Positions 62,262 to 64,000 of a DNA stretch of 64,000 nt are shown here, piece after piece. The notes under the pieces were generated by a model that worked only from the letters and a program-made list of their open reading frames with translations, ran no database searches and had not been told where the DNA came from. The DNA comes from Actinosynnema pretiosum. GTDB taxonomy: Bacteria; Actinomycetota; Actinomycetes; Mycobacteriales; Pseudonocardiaceae. The position numbers and the translations under genes are program-made. Numbering within the stretch: position 1 is the stretch's first letter; every line of letters begins with the position of its first letter. The DNA lies in NCBI RefSeq assembly GCF_024171695.1, contig NZ_JAMTCF010000008.1, positions 30,564-94,563 of the forward strand, read 5' to 3'.

Positions 62262-63365
62262 GTGCTGACCTCCCGCAGCTCACTGCCCGCCCCGCTGGCG
62301 GCAGCGGCCCTGGTCCTCCTGGTGGACACCGGCCCGCACCCCTGGTCGGAGCCCCTGGCCCTACTGGCCTGCGCCCTGCTCCCCTTTCGCAGAGCCGCCC
62401 CGTACGCCTGCCTGCCCGCCCTGGTGGGCGGCCTGGGCTGGCCCCCTGCGGTGGTGGCCCTGTACCGCGTTGGCAGGCACGACCGCGCACCCGTGGCCGC
62501 GTTGTGGGTCGTGGCGAGCGCGGCGGTGGCGGCGACCACTTTCGTGGTGACCCAGTCCCTGCCCTTCACCCAAGCCGTCCTGACCTACGCGTTCACCCTC
62601 TTCATGGCCGTGATGCCCGCGGCGCTGGGGGTGCTCCTCCGCACGCGCCAGGAGCTGACCAGGACCCTGTCCGAGGCCCGGAGGGCGAGGACGGCGGAGC
62701 TGGTGGCGCTGGAGGAGGGCGCCAGGGCGGCGGAGCGCGCCCGGATAGCGCGGGAGATCCACGACGTGGTGGGCCACCACGCGACCCTGATAGCGGTGGA
62801 GGCGGCGGCCCTGTCGGCGACCACCCCGGACCCCGAGGCGAGGGCGGCGGCGACCCGCCTGCGAGCGCTGGCGAAGGAGTCCCTGGAGGAGATGCGCTCG
62901 ACCCTGGGTTTGCTGAAGTCGCAACCCCCGCCCAACACCCACCACGACCTACCGGCCCTCGTGGAACGAGCGAGGTCGACAGGCCTGCCGATAACCCTGA
63001 CCGACCGCACGACCACCCCGCTACCCCCGTCAACGAGCCGCGCGGTGTACCGGTTGGTCCAGGAGTCCCTGACGAACGCGACCAAGCACGCCCCGAACGC
63101 CCAGGTCCACATCCTCCTGGCAACCAGGGCGGACACCTTGGTGGTCCAAGTCCGAAACGCCCCACCCCCACACCCACCACCCCACCCCCGTGCGACAGGA
63201 GGCCAGGGCCTCCACGGCCTGTCCGAACGCGTGGCCCTCCTGGGCGGCACCCTGTCCGCGGCCCCCACGCCCCAAGGCGGCTTCGAGGTCCGCGCAACCC
63301 TGCCGACGACCGCGACGCGGGTCGGTGGGGAGCGCCGGGCGACTGTCGGGCCGGAAACGGTATAA
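62262..63365 (+). CDS. Sensor histidine kinase, NarX/HisKA_3 type
   Basis: 367 aa. About five hydrophobic segments in the N-terminal half, then the HisKA_3 dimerisation helix with phospho-acceptor His in ERARIAREIHDVVGHHATLI, and a HATPase with the N-box QESLTNATKHAP and GGQGLHGLSERVALLGGTL. Start is GTG. Partner of the response regulator immediately upstream; target genes are unknown. Confidence 0.92.
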   Translation: MLTSRSSLPAPLAAAALVLLVDTGPHPWSEPLALLACALLPFRRAAPYACLPALVGGLGWPPAVVALYRVGRHDRAPVAALWVVASAAVAATTFVVTQSLPFTQAVLTYAFTLFMAVMPAALGVLLRTRQELTRTLSEARRARTAELVALEEGARAAERARIAREIHDVVGHHATLIAVEAAALSATTPDPEARAAATRLRALAKESLEEMRSTLGLLKSQPPPNTHHDLPALVERARSTGLPITLTDRTTTPLPPSTSRAVYRLVQESLTNATKHAPNAQVHILLATRADTLVVQVRNAPPPHPPPHPRATGGQGLHGLSERVALLGGTLSAAPTPQGGFEVRATLPTTATRVGGERRATVGPETV

Positions 63366-63455
63366 CCGCAGGTGGGGGCGGTTGGGGACCCCCGTGAAAA
63401 GGGGGTTCGGGGATGCGCTAAGCTATGCAGGCACCCAGCGAGAACGGGTTGTGGC

Positions 63456-63529
<74 letters not shown>

Positions 63530-63539
63530 CGGTCTGAAG

Positions 63540-63583
63540 AAGCCCGTTGGCTTGGTGATACTACCAGGTCAGCGGGCTTTTTC
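63540..63583 (+). terminator. Rho-independent terminator after tRNA-Pro
   Basis: Ten-base stem AAGCCCGTTG/CAGCGGGCTT followed by TTTTT; clear intrinsic terminator. Confidence 0.9.
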
Positions 63584-64000
63584 GTGTCGTCGATGCGATC
63601 TTGGTATGACTGTCCACAGTGGCCTGTACTGGCGGGTAACCCGGTGTTTGGGAGAATTGTGGGAGAGTCGGTTGGCGCGTGGCGAAATGGGGTCGCGCTG
63701 CCCCGTGCCGAAGCGTTCCCCATCCGGGTGTTTCCTGCTGTGTCCCAGGACACGTCGCTTCTGTCGGCTCGGTCTGTGACGGCTGCTGGGGGATTCGGTG
63801 GTGCGGGTGGACAGGTGGGCTGGTCTCTTCGAGGTCGCCGTCGGTTTCTGGCTGGCCGTGCTTCTGGTTGTGGTCAGGTTGGGAACCTCTAGCGCGGTGC
63901 GAAACGCCGGGAGGTTCCCAACTTGCCTTAGGCGTGTCATCCCGCTGGTTAGGATCGTGCGGGGTGGTCGTTTTTGGTTTCTGGTGAATTGCCTGTTCAG
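63584..64000. other. Lower-GC region downstream of tRNA-Pro
   Basis: Base composition shifts to lower GC than the preceding genes. Short open frames (for example 63679-63987) have no recognisable features and are not called. A 12-base perfect inverted repeat, GTTGGGAACCTC (63878-63889) and its complement (63911-63922) with a 21-base spacer, may be a terminator or element end. The region could be the start of an integrated element beyond the right edge. Confidence 0.45.

Noticed and set aside
63679..63987. Plus-strand frame of 102 codons at the right edge
   Set aside because: Trp/Cys/Ser-rich product without a recognisable domain or convincing ribosome site; kept only as part of the unassigned region.

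Overview
The window is very GC-rich and densely coded, with many GTG starts, short overlaps and leaderless-looking starts. Gene content (DUF3558 lipoproteins, LytR-CpsA-Psr protein, SecA2, Spo0M, LigD-Pol/LigC, DUF3040, DUF2252) indicates a filamentous actinobacterium, most likely Pseudonocardiales of the Actinosynnema/Saccharothrix type. That placement is inference from gene style, not from a search.

Layout. 1-9 kb: a secreted S8 protease running off the left edge, a lipoprotein, then a minus-strand operon (6906 down to 2292) of four TIGR04222-like membrane proteins with Gly/Cys-rich C-termini, a DUF692/MNIO enzyme and a 119-residue partner; a fifth TIGR04222-like protein lies at 8017-8952. 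Between them is a small helical protein plus DUF3558 lipoprotein pair. 9-16 kb: msrB, an asparaginase with a divergent GntR regulator, two acyl-CoA dehydrogenases, a LigD-type polymerase and a PASTA protein. 16-26 kb: small Gly/Cys-containing proteins including a 33-residue peptide with eight cysteines, a coiled-coil protein, a degenerate TAP-family hydrolase, EamA transporter, DNA ligase, RibD-like reductase, ZapE, ABC-F ATPase. 26-34 kb: SGNH hydrolase, lactonase, RocD, DUF2252, phosphatase, HipA-like kinase with DUF3037, LCP protein. 34-41 kb: a PAP2 phosphatase with a very long repetitive tail, and SecA2. 41-48 kb: DUF4259, Spo0M, an acyl-CoA dehydrogenase and a four-gene coupled operon (membrane-anchored protein, SBP-VWA lipoprotein, membrane protein, exonuclease). 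48-54 kb: TetR, a second helical-protein/DUF3558 locus with two lipoproteins, MaoC and FabG-like genes, a frameshifted gene, SDR and quinone reductase. 54-64 kb: coiled-coil protein under a probable LexA box, S8 protease without signal peptide, KhtTU-like antiporter, the cmk-plsC-der operon, a two-component system and tRNA-Pro(GGG).

The most interesting system is the MNIO operon. MNIO enzymes modify cysteine-containing peptides in RiPP pathways, and here the only obvious cysteine-rich candidates are the low-complexity tails of the membrane proteins encoded beside it. A working model is modification of the tail of a membrane-anchored protein rather than of a small secreted peptide. The 33-residue peptide at 17894-17995 is a second, independent candidate for a modified or metal-binding peptide. 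Most very long open frames antisense to these genes are GC-bias shadows and were left out.
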